Origin: Gardnerella vaginalis
GTDB taxonomy: Bacteria; Actinomycetota; Actinomycetes; Actinomycetales; Bifidobacteriaceae
Direction of reading: 5' to 3'
Length of the DNA: 64,000 nucleotides
Assembly (NCBI RefSeq): GCF_001546485.1
Contig: NZ_KQ956830.1
Coordinates: forward strand, 120,366-184,365
Shown here: positions 1 through 9,264 of the stretch, one piece after another
How the letters are laid out: every line of letters starts with the position of its first letter
Numbering within the stretch: the first letter of the stretch is position 1
Translations under genes and position numbers: made by a program
Notes under the pieces: model-generated
Databases searched by the model: none
Told to the model about the DNA's origin: nothing
Seen by the model: only the letters and a program-made list of their open reading frames with translations

Positions 1-756
1 CACGTTATATACATCTTCTCGTTCGCCATTAACGCCGACTTGCTGCACTACTCGCGCATTTGCAGGAAGATGAGGATCGACGACAGTTTGCGTAGCAAAA
101 GGAAGTGAAACCATGCGAGTTTCTTTGCCGTGAGTAACTCGTGAAATGCGTAAAATAGTTTTACCATCATTTTCTTCTACGCTAACGCGATCTTCTTTGC
201 CGAGCACAATGCCCTGCGCGTCGAGGATAGCGCTTGCTGGCAAACTGCCATCTGGAGCGATACGTGTTTTACCATCGGCAATAACAGTAATTGGCCCTTT
301 TTTATTAATTGATAATCCGCAAGTGAGTTTATCGTAAATGTTTTGCAAATTTACTGTAATGCGCGAGGCTTTTTGCGCGTTAGCTCGGAAAAATCCAATA
401 AGTTGATCGACACTGGTTGCAACTGTCCAAAATGGTATAGTAACGCCGTCTACAGTAATAGAAGTTTGATAAGCGCTGCGTACAGTAACGGTAGCATGAT
501 TAGTGAGAATATCGCCTGAAGAAGATATAACCTGATCGTGAGTTTTTACTGGTATGTGCTGTTCTTCTAGAAGACGCGCGGACGTAGTTGCGTAAGTATG
601 AACAACTCGAGTTTTGCCATTTACTACTAATGCTATTGATTTTTGGGCTGTGAATGCGAACATGCATGATGCTGCAAGTGATAGAGACAGAATGCAGGCA
701 AGAATACGAGTGCGTCGCATTACGATTAAGCGTCGAGGTGTCCATCGACGTGCCAT
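1..756 (-). CDS. DUF348/G5-domain surface protein, Rpf/YabE-like (partial, 3' end outside window)
   Basis: Reading frame runs from an ATG at 756 leftward off the window edge (252 codons visible). The start is set by the ribosome binding site AAGGGAG 7 bases upstream. Residues about 13-35 form an N-terminal signal or anchor segment after an Arg-rich start (MARRWTPRR). Two ubiquitin-like DUF348 repeats follow (for example TRVVHTYATTSARLLEEQ, then DGVTIPFWTVATSVDQLIGF). The visible part ends in a G5 domain (ETRMVSLPFATQTVVDPHLP). This DUF348-DUF348-G5 order is that of actinobacterial RpfB and Firmicute YabE, secreted cell-wall hydrolases. The catalytic domain would lie left of base 1 and cannot be seen, so the Rpf activity itself is inferred. 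Family recognition is good; the exact product name is not certain. Confidence 0.8.
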   Translation of the reverse strand, partial: MARRWTPRRLIVMRRTRILACILSLSLAASCMFAFTAQKSIALVVNGKTRVVHTYATTSARLLEEQHIPVKTHDQVISSSGDILTNHATVTVRSAYQTSITVDGVTIPFWTVATSVDQLIGFFRANAQKASRITVNLQNIYDKLTCGLSINKKGPITVIADGKTRIAPDGSLPASAILDAQGIVLGKEDRVSVEENDGKTILRISRVTHGKETRMVSLPFATQTVVDPHLPANARVVQQVGVNGEREDVYNV

Positions 757-827
757 ATAATCACTCCCTTCACTGTAAGACTGGCTTTTATTATACCTTC
801 TATGCTGCATTGGCTACGCGAGCTAAC

Positions 828-869
828 AAAAAAAATGGGGGCGGGAGAGAAGGGGATATTCCCGCCCCC
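828..869 (-). terminator. Intrinsic terminator of the 6C-like RNA
   Basis: On the minus strand a perfect 10-bp GC-rich stem (869-860 with 846-837) with a 13-base loop is followed by A and eight T. It separates the small RNA from the DUF348/G5 gene, whose start lies 72 bases further on. Confidence 0.85.
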
Positions 870-944
870 TTATGAGGTGGAGCTGGTTGGGGGACGCTCC
901 ACTCTCACCTCGGAAACCCTGAGTTGGGGGAAGGTTCCCGAGTT
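828..944 (-). ncRNA. Candidate 6C-type small RNA (two C-loop hairpins plus terminator)
   Basis: Read on the minus strand, this stretch folds into three consecutive hairpins. Hairpin 1 pairs 942-933 with 918-909 (10 bp, one G-U) around a loop carrying CCCCC. Hairpin 2 pairs 902-896 with 883-877 (7 bp) around a loop with CCCCC in a similar CCCCCAAC context. Hairpin 3 is a strong intrinsic terminator. Two tandem hairpins with cytosine-rich loops followed by a terminator is the description of the actinobacterial 6C RNA. Each loop here has five rather than six consecutive C. A TACAAT at 980-975 could be the -10 box, giving an RNA of about 140 nt. The element could instead be an attenuator leader of the DUF348/G5 gene downstream. 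Confidence 0.6.
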
Positions 945-969
945 CTTACTCGCGACAAGTCTTGTTCTA

Positions 970-1281
970 CAATGATTGTACAGAAGAAAATCATGTCTTA
1001 CTTTCATCATACGTCATAATGTTGGCGTTAGATGTGAAATCAACAATCTTTTCTATTCTAGGTAACCCAAAAACGCAATATTATCGTATTGCAGAATGAA
1101 TTCCCTTCAGAAATATAAGATAGTACAAAACGAAACTATGTAAGCCATTCAGCACTATCTAATCTCCCTGCTCTAACCATTGCACGTCATTATATTCGAT
1201 ACGAAAGATAACAAAAATTATCGTTTTGCGAACATTTTGTAAATATGAAGCAGAATCATACAAAAACATTATCCAATGTGG
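970..1281. other. Gene-free spacer between 6C-like RNA and tRNA-Thr
   Basis: About 310 bases of AT-rich sequence. Apart from the possible -10 box of the small RNA at 975-980 I see no coding frame with a ribosome binding site, no repeat and no further clear structure. Confidence 0.5.
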
Positions 1282-1355
1282 AGCCTCCTGCCGGGATCGA
1301 ACCGGCGACCTGCCGCTTACAAGGCGGCCGCTCTGGCCATCTGAGCTAAGGAGGC
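1282..1355 (-). tRNA. tRNA-Thr (anticodon TGT)
   Basis: The minus strand folds into a complete cloverleaf of 74 bases. The acceptor stem is GCCTCCT/AGGAGGC, the D-arm GCTC/GAGC, and the anticodon stem GCCGC/GCGGC around CTTGTAA, giving anticodon TGT. The T-arm is GCCGG-TTCGATC-CCGGC. CCA is not encoded. Confidence 0.95.
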
Positions 1356-1518
1356 GTTGGTTACGCTGCACGTGCCATCTGTATGCATTATGCAGACCTT
1401 GATTAGTGTACCATATCCCACGTCATTACAAAATTGTGGTGTCGTTGCATGTATCGTATTGTGCTTATGTATCGCGTACGGCAACATTTGGCAATATAAG
1501 GCATTACCATAATGCAGT

Positions 1519-3267
1519 ATGAGTGATATGAGCATGTTCGATCTACAATCTGGCAATAATGTGGGTGGATATACGCTTATTGACAGGCTTGGCGGCGGTG
1601 CAATGGGATCCGTTTGGCGAGTTCGTGATGACGGTGGTAATCAATATGCAATGAAAATATTACGTTCTTGCGTCAGTGTTAATCCAAACGATGAGGAAGA
1701 TGCTGATCAAGCGTGTGCAAGATTGCGACTTAAACGTGAAGCTCTAGCGTTGCAACGTATTCATCACGCTGGCGTGTGCGGCATAGTAGATATGGAACTT
1801 GATGCATCAATTGCGTTTATCGTCACAGAGCTGATTGAGGGGCGTAATCTACGAGAGGATGTTGCAGAGAATGGTCCTTATGTTGCTGATGATTTAGAAC
1901 GGCTTACGTATAAACTCATTGAGGCTGTAAAAGCAGTGCATCAAGCTGGTATTATTCATCGTGATATTAAACCAACAAATGTTATGATTGCTGCTACAGG
2001 ACCAGTGTTAGTGGATTTTGGTATTGCTATGGGAACAGACGAGAGTCATGTTACGCGTACTGGTTTAGTTATGGGAACTCCTGGATTTATTGCTCCGGAA
2101 ATTATTGAAGGTGGAGATTCCGATGAGTTGACTGATTGGTGGTCACTTGCAGCTGTGTTGGCGTTTGCTGCAACCGGCAAACCTGTTTTTGGTACCAAAC
2201 CATTGATGGCGGTGTTGGAACGTGCAGCATCCGGGAATGCTGATTTGAGTGGTTTGCCTCCCAAAACTATGGCTGCTTTTCGCAGTGCTTTACATCCGAT
2301 TCGTCAGCAACGCTGCTCTTTATCCGTATTAGCAAATGCAATCAGTGATGATGCTATGAATCCACTGTCATGGCCGGAGGCGAGCCGCCCTTTTGATCAA
2401 ATTTCGTGCGTGGCTACGCGCACGATGTGGCGTGAAACAGCGTGTGAAACGGCATGTGAAACAAATCGTGAAACTCTGCAGGGACAGACAGTTATTCTGA
2501 AGCAGAATGCTTCTTCCGATGTAAAACGCACAGTAGATATGAACAATGAAACTATGCTATCAACTGTGCCTATGCGTTCTACTACCGTTATGCCACAATT
2601 GCCTCAACAATGTGGAGAGCAGGAATATGATACGCATATTGCTGAACCATTTTCAGAAGAAACGGAACCATTCAATCAGCAAGATTTAGAACAAAATAAT
2701 ATTGGTAAAGCATCTGAATCATCGCATACAAGTAGTCAATATGCGTATAAATATCGAGGCATGTGGGCGCTAATATGCTGTGTTGCGGTTTGTGCTGTTA
2801 CTGCTTGTATCAATGTGCTCGATGCTGCTGGTTTGATTATTGCTATTATGTGGATTAGTGCGACAGCAGGGTATAATATTGCGGCATGTTTATATAGACA
2901 ACAGCTTAATGGCGGTATTATTCCTCAGCATGACGCAGTTATGCGCATTGCGGCGTTACCGTGGCATGCGATTTGTGGTTTGTTGTATGCGTTGCCGCGT
3001 GTTGTTGTTATTGCGATTGCTAGCTTAATGGGGGCTGCGGCATATCCATTATTGTTGGGAAGTAGCCCAGAATTACAAATTTTGAAACTTGGCTCTTTGC
3101 ATATCCCTTTCCCAACTTATTCGCCTAGTATTTTGTCGCAAACTGCTATCGGCTATGCAATTGGTTGTATTGCCGCGTGGGTTATTCTGGCAATTACTAA
3201 GAATACTGATAAATTCTGCTTGGGACTAGGTGCCTTACTGGGTGCTGGAAAATCATCTGAAAAATAA
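1519..3267 (+). CDS. Membrane-anchored Ser/Thr protein kinase (PknB-type)
   Basis: A 582-residue eukaryotic-type kinase. The N-terminal kinase domain (about residues 17-275) has the glycine loop GGGAMGSVW, the invariant Lys in YAMKIL (46), the catalytic loop HRDIKPTN (His147, Asp149), DFG at 166-168 and TPGFIAPE in the activation segment, so it should be active. A polar linker of about 130 residues follows, then several hydrophobic segments (about 415-565) with no PASTA repeats. This differs from PknB sensors and suggests a membrane-embedded kinase without a peptidoglycan-binding ectodomain. No ribosome binding site is visible; CATAAT ends 5 bases before the ATG. The substrate cannot be told from sequence. 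Confidence 0.9.
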   Translation: MSDMSMFDLQSGNNVGGYTLIDRLGGGAMGSVWRVRDDGGNQYAMKILRSCVSVNPNDEEDADQACARLRLKREALALQRIHHAGVCGIVDMELDASIAFIVTELIEGRNLREDVAENGPYVADDLERLTYKLIEAVKAVHQAGIIHRDIKPTNVMIAATGPVLVDFGIAMGTDESHVTRTGLVMGTPGFIAPEIIEGGDSDELTDWWSLAAVLAFAATGKPVFGTKPLMAVLERAASGNADLSGLPPKTMAAFRSALHPIRQQRCSLSVLANAISDDAMNPLSWPEASRPFDQISCVATRTMWRETACETACETNRETLQGQTVILKQNASSDVKRTVDMNNETMLSTVPMRSTTVMPQLPQQCGEQEYDTHIAEPFSEETEPFNQQDLEQNNIGKASESSHTSSQYAYKYRGMWALICCVAVCAVTACINVLDAAGLIIAIMWISATAGYNIAACLYRQQLNGGIIPQHDAVMRIAALPWHAICGLLYALPRVVVIAIASLMGAAAYPLLLGSSPELQILKLGSLHIPFPTYSPSILSQTAIGYAIGCIAAWVILAITKNTDKFCLGLGALLGAGKSSEK

Positions 3268-3396
3268 AAAAATAATACAATGACTGATGTGCATTTTCCG
3301 TTGATACCACCTATTAAACTATGGTGAGGTTACTATTTCATTAACAAGTATGCTGCTGGGAATAAGTCTTAGCGCACAATATGTTGAAGGATAACA

Positions 3397-4383
3397 ATGC
3401 CTAAAATTCAGATGCGTGATAATAAGCAGGGAGATTCATCTGCTACTCGCCTACAAAGAACCATAGAAAATCGTGAACGTCTTGCGCGCGAAGCTCGTGA
3501 GCGTCGTCAGCAAACCATTGTTGGAATTGTTGTAGTGATTATTGTTATGGCTATGCTCATTGCAGTTGGTGTTACTGCTTATCAAGCTTTTTATGCACCG
3601 CAGCAAAATAATGCTGAACAAACGCAAATTGAACGCTCTGATAAGGCTAAAAGGCAACTAAAGAAACTTGGTGCTAAATACAAGCCGGAAGTTGTAAATG
3701 CTAGGGGTGGAATTTTTATTAGCAAGCTTGGCTACAATAAGCCTGTTGCTAAAGCTCCAACGGTTGCAACTTATTTTGATCCGCTATGCCCAGGATGTGG
3801 AAACTTTAATCGTGAAGCAGATGGGGTGCTGATTTCAATGGTTCGTGCAGGTCAAATTAATTTGGAAATACACCCAATGTCATTCTTGGATAGGATTTCT
3901 AGTGATAATTATTCAACTCGTGTAGCTGGCGCTATTGCTTATATTGCTAATAATGACAGGAATCCAGAGCATTTACTGCAATTTATTAATAACATCTTTG
4001 CAAAAGACTTCCAGCCAGAAGAGGGTGATGGCTATAAGCCTGTAAGCAATGAAAAGTTGATTGAACAAGCTAAGAAAGCTGGGGTAGATGATTCTGTTGC
4101 TAGTAAGGCTTTTGATCGCCAATACTTAGAGTGGCAGAATTTGATTAACAAATACACTCCTGATTTCGTGGAGTTGTTGAATGTTTCTGGTTCTAGTAAG
4201 GGTTCGATGACAACGCCAACTGTAACTATCAATGGAAAGTTGCTTGATATTAATGCTGCTAGTAGCAAGAATATGAGCATTCTTGATGCAATTTTGCATT
4301 GCATCGGTTTGAATAAAAACCAAGTTGGCGTTGCAGGTCAAATGCCTAAAGTGTCTGACACTAGTTCCCCTATTGCATTGTAA
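3397..4383 (+). CDS. Membrane-anchored DsbA-like thiol-disulfide oxidoreductase, copy 1
   Basis: A 328-residue protein with a charged N-terminus and one transmembrane segment at about 41-63. An extracytoplasmic thioredoxin-fold domain of the DsbA type follows, with active site CPGC at 131-134 in the context ATYFDPLCPGCGNFNRE and a cis-Pro candidate in the TTPTV motif near residue 273. It probably forms or isomerises disulfides in exported proteins. The start is supported by AAGGA upstream of the ATG. A paralogue lies tail to tail immediately downstream (4479-5393) with near-identical blocks such as NVSGSSKGSMTTPTVTINGK against NVSGSNKGTMTTPTVTINGK, so the pair arose by inverted duplication. 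Confidence 0.88.
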   Translation: MPKIQMRDNKQGDSSATRLQRTIENRERLAREARERRQQTIVGIVVVIIVMAMLIAVGVTAYQAFYAPQQNNAEQTQIERSDKAKRQLKKLGAKYKPEVVNARGGIFISKLGYNKPVAKAPTVATYFDPLCPGCGNFNREADGVLISMVRAGQINLEIHPMSFLDRISSDNYSTRVAGAIAYIANNDRNPEHLLQFINNIFAKDFQPEEGDGYKPVSNEKLIEQAKKAGVDDSVASKAFDRQYLEWQNLINKYTPDFVELLNVSGSSKGSMTTPTVTINGKLLDINAASSKNMSILDAILHCIGLNKNQVGVAGQMPKVSDTSSPIAL

Positions 4384-4417
4384 ATAAGCTAAATTATAGA
4401 AATCTAAATTATTACAT

Positions 4418-4455
4418 AAAAACGGACGTTGAGTGTATTCTTAACGTCCGTTTTT
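4418..4455. terminator. Bidirectional terminator between the two DsbA-like genes
   Basis: A 13-bp perfect stem (4418-4430 with 4443-4455) is flanked by A and T runs on both sides, so it can end transcripts from both convergent genes. Confidence 0.88.
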
Positions 4456-4478
4456 GTATAGAAATTACTTAATTTTAT

Positions 4479-5393
4479 TTATAAATCAAGTGGCTTACTC
4501 TTATGCGTAACTTGCGGCATATAACCAGATTCGCCAACATGTTTTTTATCGATTCCCAAAGACTTTAATATAGCTTCCAAATAATCCATCTGCTTTTCAG
4601 AAGCTGCGTGTAGATCTACTAGCTTACCGTTAATTGTTACTGTTGGAGTTGTCATAGTGCCTTTATTAGAGCCAGAAACATTCCATAAAGCTTTTTCTTC
4701 TGGAATGCTCGCATTAATAACTTCTTGCCACTTAACATACTGTAGGTTAAAGGCTTTATTTGCAATCTTATTTGCAACTCCAGCATCTTCAGCTAAATCA
4801 ATAAGAGCTTTATTTGGTGTTGCTTGGTATCCATCGCCTTCTTCCGGCTGGAATCTTTCGCTAAAAATACTATTGATGAACTTGAGCAAATGCTTTGGAT
4901 CATTGTCATGCGAAGCGATATAAGCAATACCGCCTGAGACGCGATAAGAATATTGATCTGAGCTAAAACGATTCAAGAATGACATAGGGTGAAGTTCTAG
5001 GTTAATTTGACCTGCTTCAACCATTTTAATTAAAGTTTCATCAACATTACGATTAAAGGATCCACAGCCAGGGCACAAAGGATCAAAATAAGTAGCGACT
5101 GTAGGAGCGCCCGAAGCTTTCTTGCCATATCCACTCTTACTAAGAAGGATTCCGCCTTGTAAATTAGATGCTGTTGGAATTTCAGAAGAAGACAATTTTT
5201 TGGCTGTTTGGGAGTCGGCTATATTCTCAGTTTTTACTTGCGATTTATTGATTGAATTGTAATAAGACATAAATCCAGCTCCTGCAGCAAATGCAAGAAT
5301 AATTAATGCTATTACGATGCCAATTAAGTTTTTATTATAAGAGGCATTTGATTTTTGCATTTTATTGTTTGTTGTTTCTTGTTGTTGATCCAT
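4479..5393 (-). CDS. Membrane-anchored DsbA-like thiol-disulfide oxidoreductase, copy 2
   Basis: The ATG at 5393 is chosen because AAGGAG lies 8 bases upstream; the open frame continues to 5477 but without such a site. The 304-residue product begins MDQQQETTNNK. It has one transmembrane segment near residues 20-42 and the same DsbA-like domain as its neighbour, with CPGC in ATYFDPLCPGCGSFNRN. The C-terminal TTPTVTINGK block is also conserved. Shared function is inferred: oxidative folding of secreted proteins. Divergence is greatest in the N-terminal linker and in the C-terminal 25 residues. Confidence 0.88.
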   Translation of the reverse strand: MDQQQETTNNKMQKSNASYNKNLIGIVIALIILAFAAGAGFMSYYNSINKSQVKTENIADSQTAKKLSSSEIPTASNLQGGILLSKSGYGKKASGAPTVATYFDPLCPGCGSFNRNVDETLIKMVEAGQINLELHPMSFLNRFSSDQYSYRVSGGIAYIASHDNDPKHLLKFINSIFSERFQPEEGDGYQATPNKALIDLAEDAGVANKIANKAFNLQYVKWQEVINASIPEEKALWNVSGSNKGTMTTPTVTINGKLVDLHAASEKQMDYLEAILKSLGIDKKHVGESGYMPQVTHKSKPLDL

Positions 5394-5633
5394 AGTTATT
5401 CTCCTTTTGTGTGCCTTGCTCGACACGCCGAGTTTATGCAAAATGCTGATTTTTTGCTGTTTTTCTAAGCTAAACATGATATATTAAGGCATGGCTCAAC
5501 GAAGAGAACCTTCAATGGACCAGGTAAGTAAACTGTGGACGATTGATTCCCGCCGATGTAGGAATTGGGGTCATGAGTGCACACCCTTCACTACGGATCG
5601 TTCGGCACGTACCTGCCGATGAAAGGACATATC

Positions 5634-6761
5634 ATGGCAGAAGTTGTATTTGATCATGTGACTCGTATTTACCCAGGCAACGATAAGCCTTCGGTTGACG
5701 ATTTAAACATGACTATTAAAGATGGTGAGTTCCTCGTACTCGTCGGTCCATCTGGTTGCGGTAAGTCAACTACTTTGCGTATGTTGGCAGGCCTTGAAGA
5801 GGTTAACAAAGGACGTATCCTCATCGGCGGTCAAGATGTTACTACTATGCAGCCAAAAGATCGCGATATTGCAATGGTATTCCAGAACTACGCGTTGTAT
5901 CCTCATATGACTGTTGCGGACAACATGGGCTTCGCTTTGAAGATTGCAGGTGTTCCTAAGGAAGAAATTCGTAGGCGCGTTGAAAAAGCTGCAGAAGTTT
6001 TGGATTTGACTGAGTATTTGGATCGTAAGCCAAAGGCTTTGTCTGGTGGTCAGCGTCAGCGTGTTGCTATGGGTCGCGCTATTGTTCGTGAACCAAAGGT
6101 CTTCCTTATGGATGAGCCTCTTTCAAACCTTGACGCTAAGCTCCGTGTCCAGACTCGTACGCAGATTGCTGCTTTGCAGCGTCAATTGGGTGTTACTACC
6201 CTGTACGTGACCCACGATCAGACCGAAGCTTTGACCATGGGTGATCGCATCGCCGTCATTAAGCTCGGTGTTTTGCAGCAGGTTGGTGCTCCAACTGAGC
6301 TTTATGATCGCCCGGCGAACGTGTTCGTGGCAGGCTTCATTGGCTCCCCATCTATGAATATCAACCAGCATCCAGTGGTTGATGGTCGTGCTCAGATTGG
6401 TGAGGATTCTATTGTTCTTCCTTCTGAAGCGGTTGACATGCTTACTGAAGAAGATCATGGACAGATTATCGTTGGCTTCCGTCCAGAAGACGCAAGCTTG
6501 GCAACTTCAGATGATCCAAATGCATTCTCCTTGAAGGTGATGAACGTAGAGGATCTTGGTTCTGACGGCTATATTTATGGCAATATCATTACTGATGGTT
6601 CGCCTGAAGAAGCATCAACTATGATGTCTGATCAGAATAAACTTACGACAATCCGCGTGAATCCACGTGCTTTGCCAAAGGTTGGTGACACAGTAAAGAT
6701 TAAGATTGATCCATCCAAGATGCATCTATTCGCACCTTCTACCGAGTTGCGTTTGAATTAA
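5634..6761 (+). CDS. msmK: Sugar ABC transporter ATP-binding protein, MsmK/UgpC family
   Basis: The product has 375 residues starting [15 protein letters not shown]. The ATG at 5634 is preferred over an upstream frame extension to 5577 because AAAGGA precedes it and it matches the family's N-terminus. Walker A is GPSGCGKST, the signature is LSGGQRQR, Walker B is [16 protein letters not shown], and the switch His is in [11 protein letters not shown]-terminal TOBE/OB regulatory domain follows (about 235-375). No permease or binding protein is adjacent, which fits the shared MsmK-type ATPase that energises several carbohydrate importers. It stands alone, with its own promoter region and terminator. 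Confidence 0.9.
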   Translation: MAEVVFDHVTRIYPGNDKPSVDDLNMTIKDGEFLVLVGPSGCGKSTTLRMLAGLEEVNKGRILIGGQDVTTMQPKDRDIAMVFQNYALYPHMTVADNMGFALKIAGVPKEEIRRRVEKAAEVLDLTEYLDRKPKALSGGQRQRVAMGRAIVREPKVFLMDEPLSNLDAKLRVQTRTQIAALQRQLGVTTLYVTHDQTEALTMGDRIAVIKLGVLQQVGAPTELYDRPANVFVAGFIGSPSMNINQHPVVDGRAQIGEDSIVLPSEAVDMLTEEDHGQIIVGFRPEDASLATSDDPNAFSLKVMNVEDLGSDGYIYGNIITDGSPEEASTMMSDQNKLTTIRVNPRALPKVGDTVKIKIDPSKMHLFAPSTELRLN

Positions 6762-6823
6762 AAGCGAAGTTTGCTTGCTTTCTATAAAGGCATAGTAAGC
6801 GAAGTTTTGGTATAAAGGTATAG

Positions 6824-6856
6824 CGGGGTTCGCAACGTAACGCGAACCCCGTTTTT
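6824..6856 (+). terminator. Intrinsic terminator after msmK
   Basis: A perfect 10-bp stem (6824-6833 with 6842-6851), an 8-base loop and five T. Confidence 0.9.
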
Positions 6857-7006
6857 GCCAGCAAAAAGTGACACAAAGGTTGTACATCAACGTATCGTTA
6901 CAATGCATAGCCTATTATGTATAGTTGTTATCAATAATTCGCCGGCAATGAATCTGCGTTACATATGGAATGCAAGAGGCATTGTTGACATGAGCTTGAT
7001 TGGTAC

Positions 7007-8431
7007 ATGAACTTTATGGAATGGAATGACGCTCCTCAGCTAGACCCGCGCGCTGTGCAGGCGACTTCGGTTTCTGCACAGGACGAGAGTGCGTCGTCTC
7101 AAGAACCGCAGACGCTTAAGATTACTGCGGCTAGTTCAAACCCAAAAATGTTTATGCTTCCTTGGGAATTACCATTATCCCAATGGCCTGCTGATTTGTT
7201 TGTGAATTTGCCACGCGGTATTTCGCGTCACGTTGTGCGCTTCGTTCATGTTGGTGACGAAGTGTATGCAATGAAGGAAATTACTCGGCAAGTTGCTGAA
7301 CGAGAATATGAGCTTTTGCGTAGACTCCGTAAACTTGAATTGCCTACGGTTACTCCTATAGCTGTTGTTGCAGGACGCCATGATGCTAATGGTGAAAAGC
7401 TTGAGGCAATGTTAGTAACAAGGCATTTAAAATTCTCACTGCCTTATCGAGCGTTATTTGCTCGCACATTACGTCCTGATACTGCAGAGCGTCTTATCGA
7501 TGCGCTCGCTGTTCTTATGGTACGTTTGCATCTTTCTGGCTTCTATTGGGGTGATGTGTCGCTTTCTAACGTGCTGTTTTTGCGAGATGCAGATGCTTTT
7601 TCTGCGTTCCTAGTTGACGCGGAAACTGGTGATTTGCACGGGAGCTTAACAGAGGGTCAACGAGAATACGATATTGATCTAGCTCGAACCAATATTATTG
7701 GTGAGCTTATGGATTTGAGCTCTGGTCAGCTCTTGCCGACAGAAGTAGATGAGATCAGCATAGGCAATCGTCTAGTAGATCGTTATCACTCGCTTTGGAG
7801 TACGCTTACTGACGTTGATAAGTTCAGTCCTGATGAGATGTGGCGAATTGAACGTCGTGTTAATCGTCTCAATGAGCTTGGTTTCGATGTTGATGAGTTG
7901 GAGATGAAGACTTCAGAAGATGGTCGAAGGGTTTTGGTTCGACCTCGAGTTGTGGATGCTGGCTATGCTTCCCGCAAACTTCTTCGTCTTACTGGATTGG
8001 ATGTTCAAGAGAATCAGGCTCGAAGGTTGTTAAACGATTTGGATGCGTATCGCACTTCAACGTGGAGACAAGGCGAAGAATTAGAAATTGTTGCAACCGA
8101 TTGGATGCGTGAAATTTTTGAGCCAACAGTTCGTATGATTCCTCCTGAATTTCGTTCGCAAATTGAGCCAGCTCAGTTCTTCCACGAGGTACTTGATCAT
8201 CGCTGGTTTATGGCAGAAAAAGTTGGTCATGATGTTGCTATGCAAGATGCTGTGACGAGTTACATTAAAAATGTTCTTCCGCAGTACAAAATGGATAAGC
8301 GTGTCCTTGCTGCTATTAATGCTGATGCTGATTCTGGTGTTATTGATGATGAATATACATATTCACAATCAAATAATGCCGAAGTTACTGCTGATGAATA
8401 CGATCAAGATGCTAGTGTTTGGGCGAGTTAA
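7007..8431 (+). CDS. DUF4032 family protein with kinase-like fold
   Basis: A 474-residue soluble protein matching the actinobacterial DUF4032 family. The N-terminal half (about 50-230) reads like a lipopolysaccharide-kinase/RIO-type fold. It has YAMKEI with a candidate nucleotide-binding Lys, FYWGDVSLSNVLFL resembling a catalytic loop (D and N retained) and LVDAETGDL in place of DFG. The C-terminal half is the DUF4032-specific helical region. Substrate and pathway are unknown; phosphotransferase activity is inference only. A second in-frame ATG at 7016 is possible. It is a single-gene unit followed by its own terminator. Confidence 0.75.
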   Translation: MNFMEWNDAPQLDPRAVQATSVSAQDESASSQEPQTLKITAASSNPKMFMLPWELPLSQWPADLFVNLPRGISRHVVRFVHVGDEVYAMKEITRQVAEREYELLRRLRKLELPTVTPIAVVAGRHDANGEKLEAMLVTRHLKFSLPYRALFARTLRPDTAERLIDALAVLMVRLHLSGFYWGDVSLSNVLFLRDADAFSAFLVDAETGDLHGSLTEGQREYDIDLARTNIIGELMDLSSGQLLPTEVDEISIGNRLVDRYHSLWSTLTDVDKFSPDEMWRIERRVNRLNELGFDVDELEMKTSEDGRRVLVRPRVVDAGYASRKLLRLTGLDVQENQARRLLNDLDAYRTSTWRQGEELEIVATDWMREIFEPTVRMIPPEFRSQIEPAQFFHEVLDHRWFMAEKVGHDVAMQDAVTSYIKNVLPQYKMDKRVLAAINADADSGVIDDEYTYSQSNNAEVTADEYDQDASVWAS

Positions 8432-8514
8432 ATAATGAATGTTATATAATTAAAAGCTAATTCTCAATAAGGTCGACGCATGTCGTCGTCTTCGATTTTT
8501 AAGCAGATTTTGCA

Positions 8515-8541
8515 GAGGGAGCTTCGGCTCCCTCGTTTTTT
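8515..8541 (+). terminator. Intrinsic terminator after the DUF4032 gene
   Basis: An 8-bp stem GAGGGAGC/GCTCCCTC closed by a TTCG tetraloop and followed by six T. Confidence 0.92.
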
Positions 8542-8632
8542 CTATCATTTCAAACTATTAAAAACGAACTTAGTTTACCATTTGAAATAAACGCAAAAGC
8601 GGAGATATGCGCTGAGACATATGATAGAAAAT

Positions 8633-8671
8633 AAAAAATCTCAGCGGAATGCGAGGACATATCTGCTGAGA
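8633..8671 (-). terminator. Terminator of tRNA-Lys
   Basis: On the minus strand TCTCAGC (8671-8665) pairs with GCTGAGA (8645-8639) and is followed by six T, 11 bases past the tRNA 3' end. Confidence 0.75.
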
Positions 8672-8681
8672 CACCACAAAG

Positions 8682-8754
8682 TGCCCCCTGTGGGACTCGA
8701 ACCCACAACCCAAGACTTAAAAGGACTCTGCTCTGCCAATTGAGCTAAAGGGGC
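8682..8754 (-). tRNA. tRNA-Lys (anticodon TTT)
   Basis: Complete 73-base cloverleaf on the minus strand. The 5' end is GCCCCTTTAGCTCAATTGG, the anticodon loop CTTTTAA, and the T-arm TGTGG-GTTCGAG-TCCCACA. CCA is not encoded. Confidence 0.95.
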
Positions 8755-8825
8755 AACAATCGCCAAGTATACTACATTGAAGAGACGAAGTGAATCTCAT
8801 GGATATTTGGCGTGTTATAAACAAA

Positions 8826-9086
8826 TTATTTCAGTATTCCAAGTGATTCCAGTTTTGTTTTGATTTGTGTTGCGGATGGTTCCACCATAAAAGTATTGTC
8901 TGCAAAAGTAACTACTGGAATATGCTTTTGACCGCTAATCTCAACTGCTTTATCTGCAGCTCCTGCTTCTGTTTCAATATCATGCCAAGTAAATGCCACG
9001 CCATATTGATTCAATGCAGACTTAGCTCTTTTGCAGTCACCACACCAATCTGCGCCATATACTTCCACGGTTATTTGATCTGACAT
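8826..9086 (-). CDS. Glutaredoxin-like protein (mycoredoxin/NrdH type)
   Basis: An 86-residue single-domain redoxin with the active site CGDC at 15-18 (VYGADWCGDCKRAK), the cis-Pro motif HIPVVTF and a C-terminal helix. The length is that of mycoredoxin and NrdH proteins. It likely reduces mixed disulfides or ribonucleotide reductase in the cytoplasm; no nrd gene is nearby to decide. AAGGAGC lies 5-6 bases before the ATG. It is divergent from ftsY. Confidence 0.85.
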   Translation of the reverse strand: MSDQITVEVYGADWCGDCKRAKSALNQYGVAFTWHDIETEAGAADKAVEISGQKHIPVVTFADNTFMVEPSATQIKTKLESLGILK

Positions 9087-9264
9087 AGTGCTCCTTAGTG
9101 TAAATCGCGAATGTGAAATTCACTTGCTTAGTGCAGTATCAATTGCTTTTATTAGTGTAATAGATTCTTCGATGCTGCGATAGTTTATTATGCAATGTAA
9201 TAAAGATGAGAAAAAATAGTGAAATGTATTGCCACTGTCCCTTGACTTTCATAGGCTTAATGTC

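Noticed and set aside
828..960. ydaO/c-di-AMP riboswitch of an rpf gene
   Set aside because: The conserved core of that aptamer is not seen; the two C-loop hairpins plus terminator fit a 6C-type RNA better.
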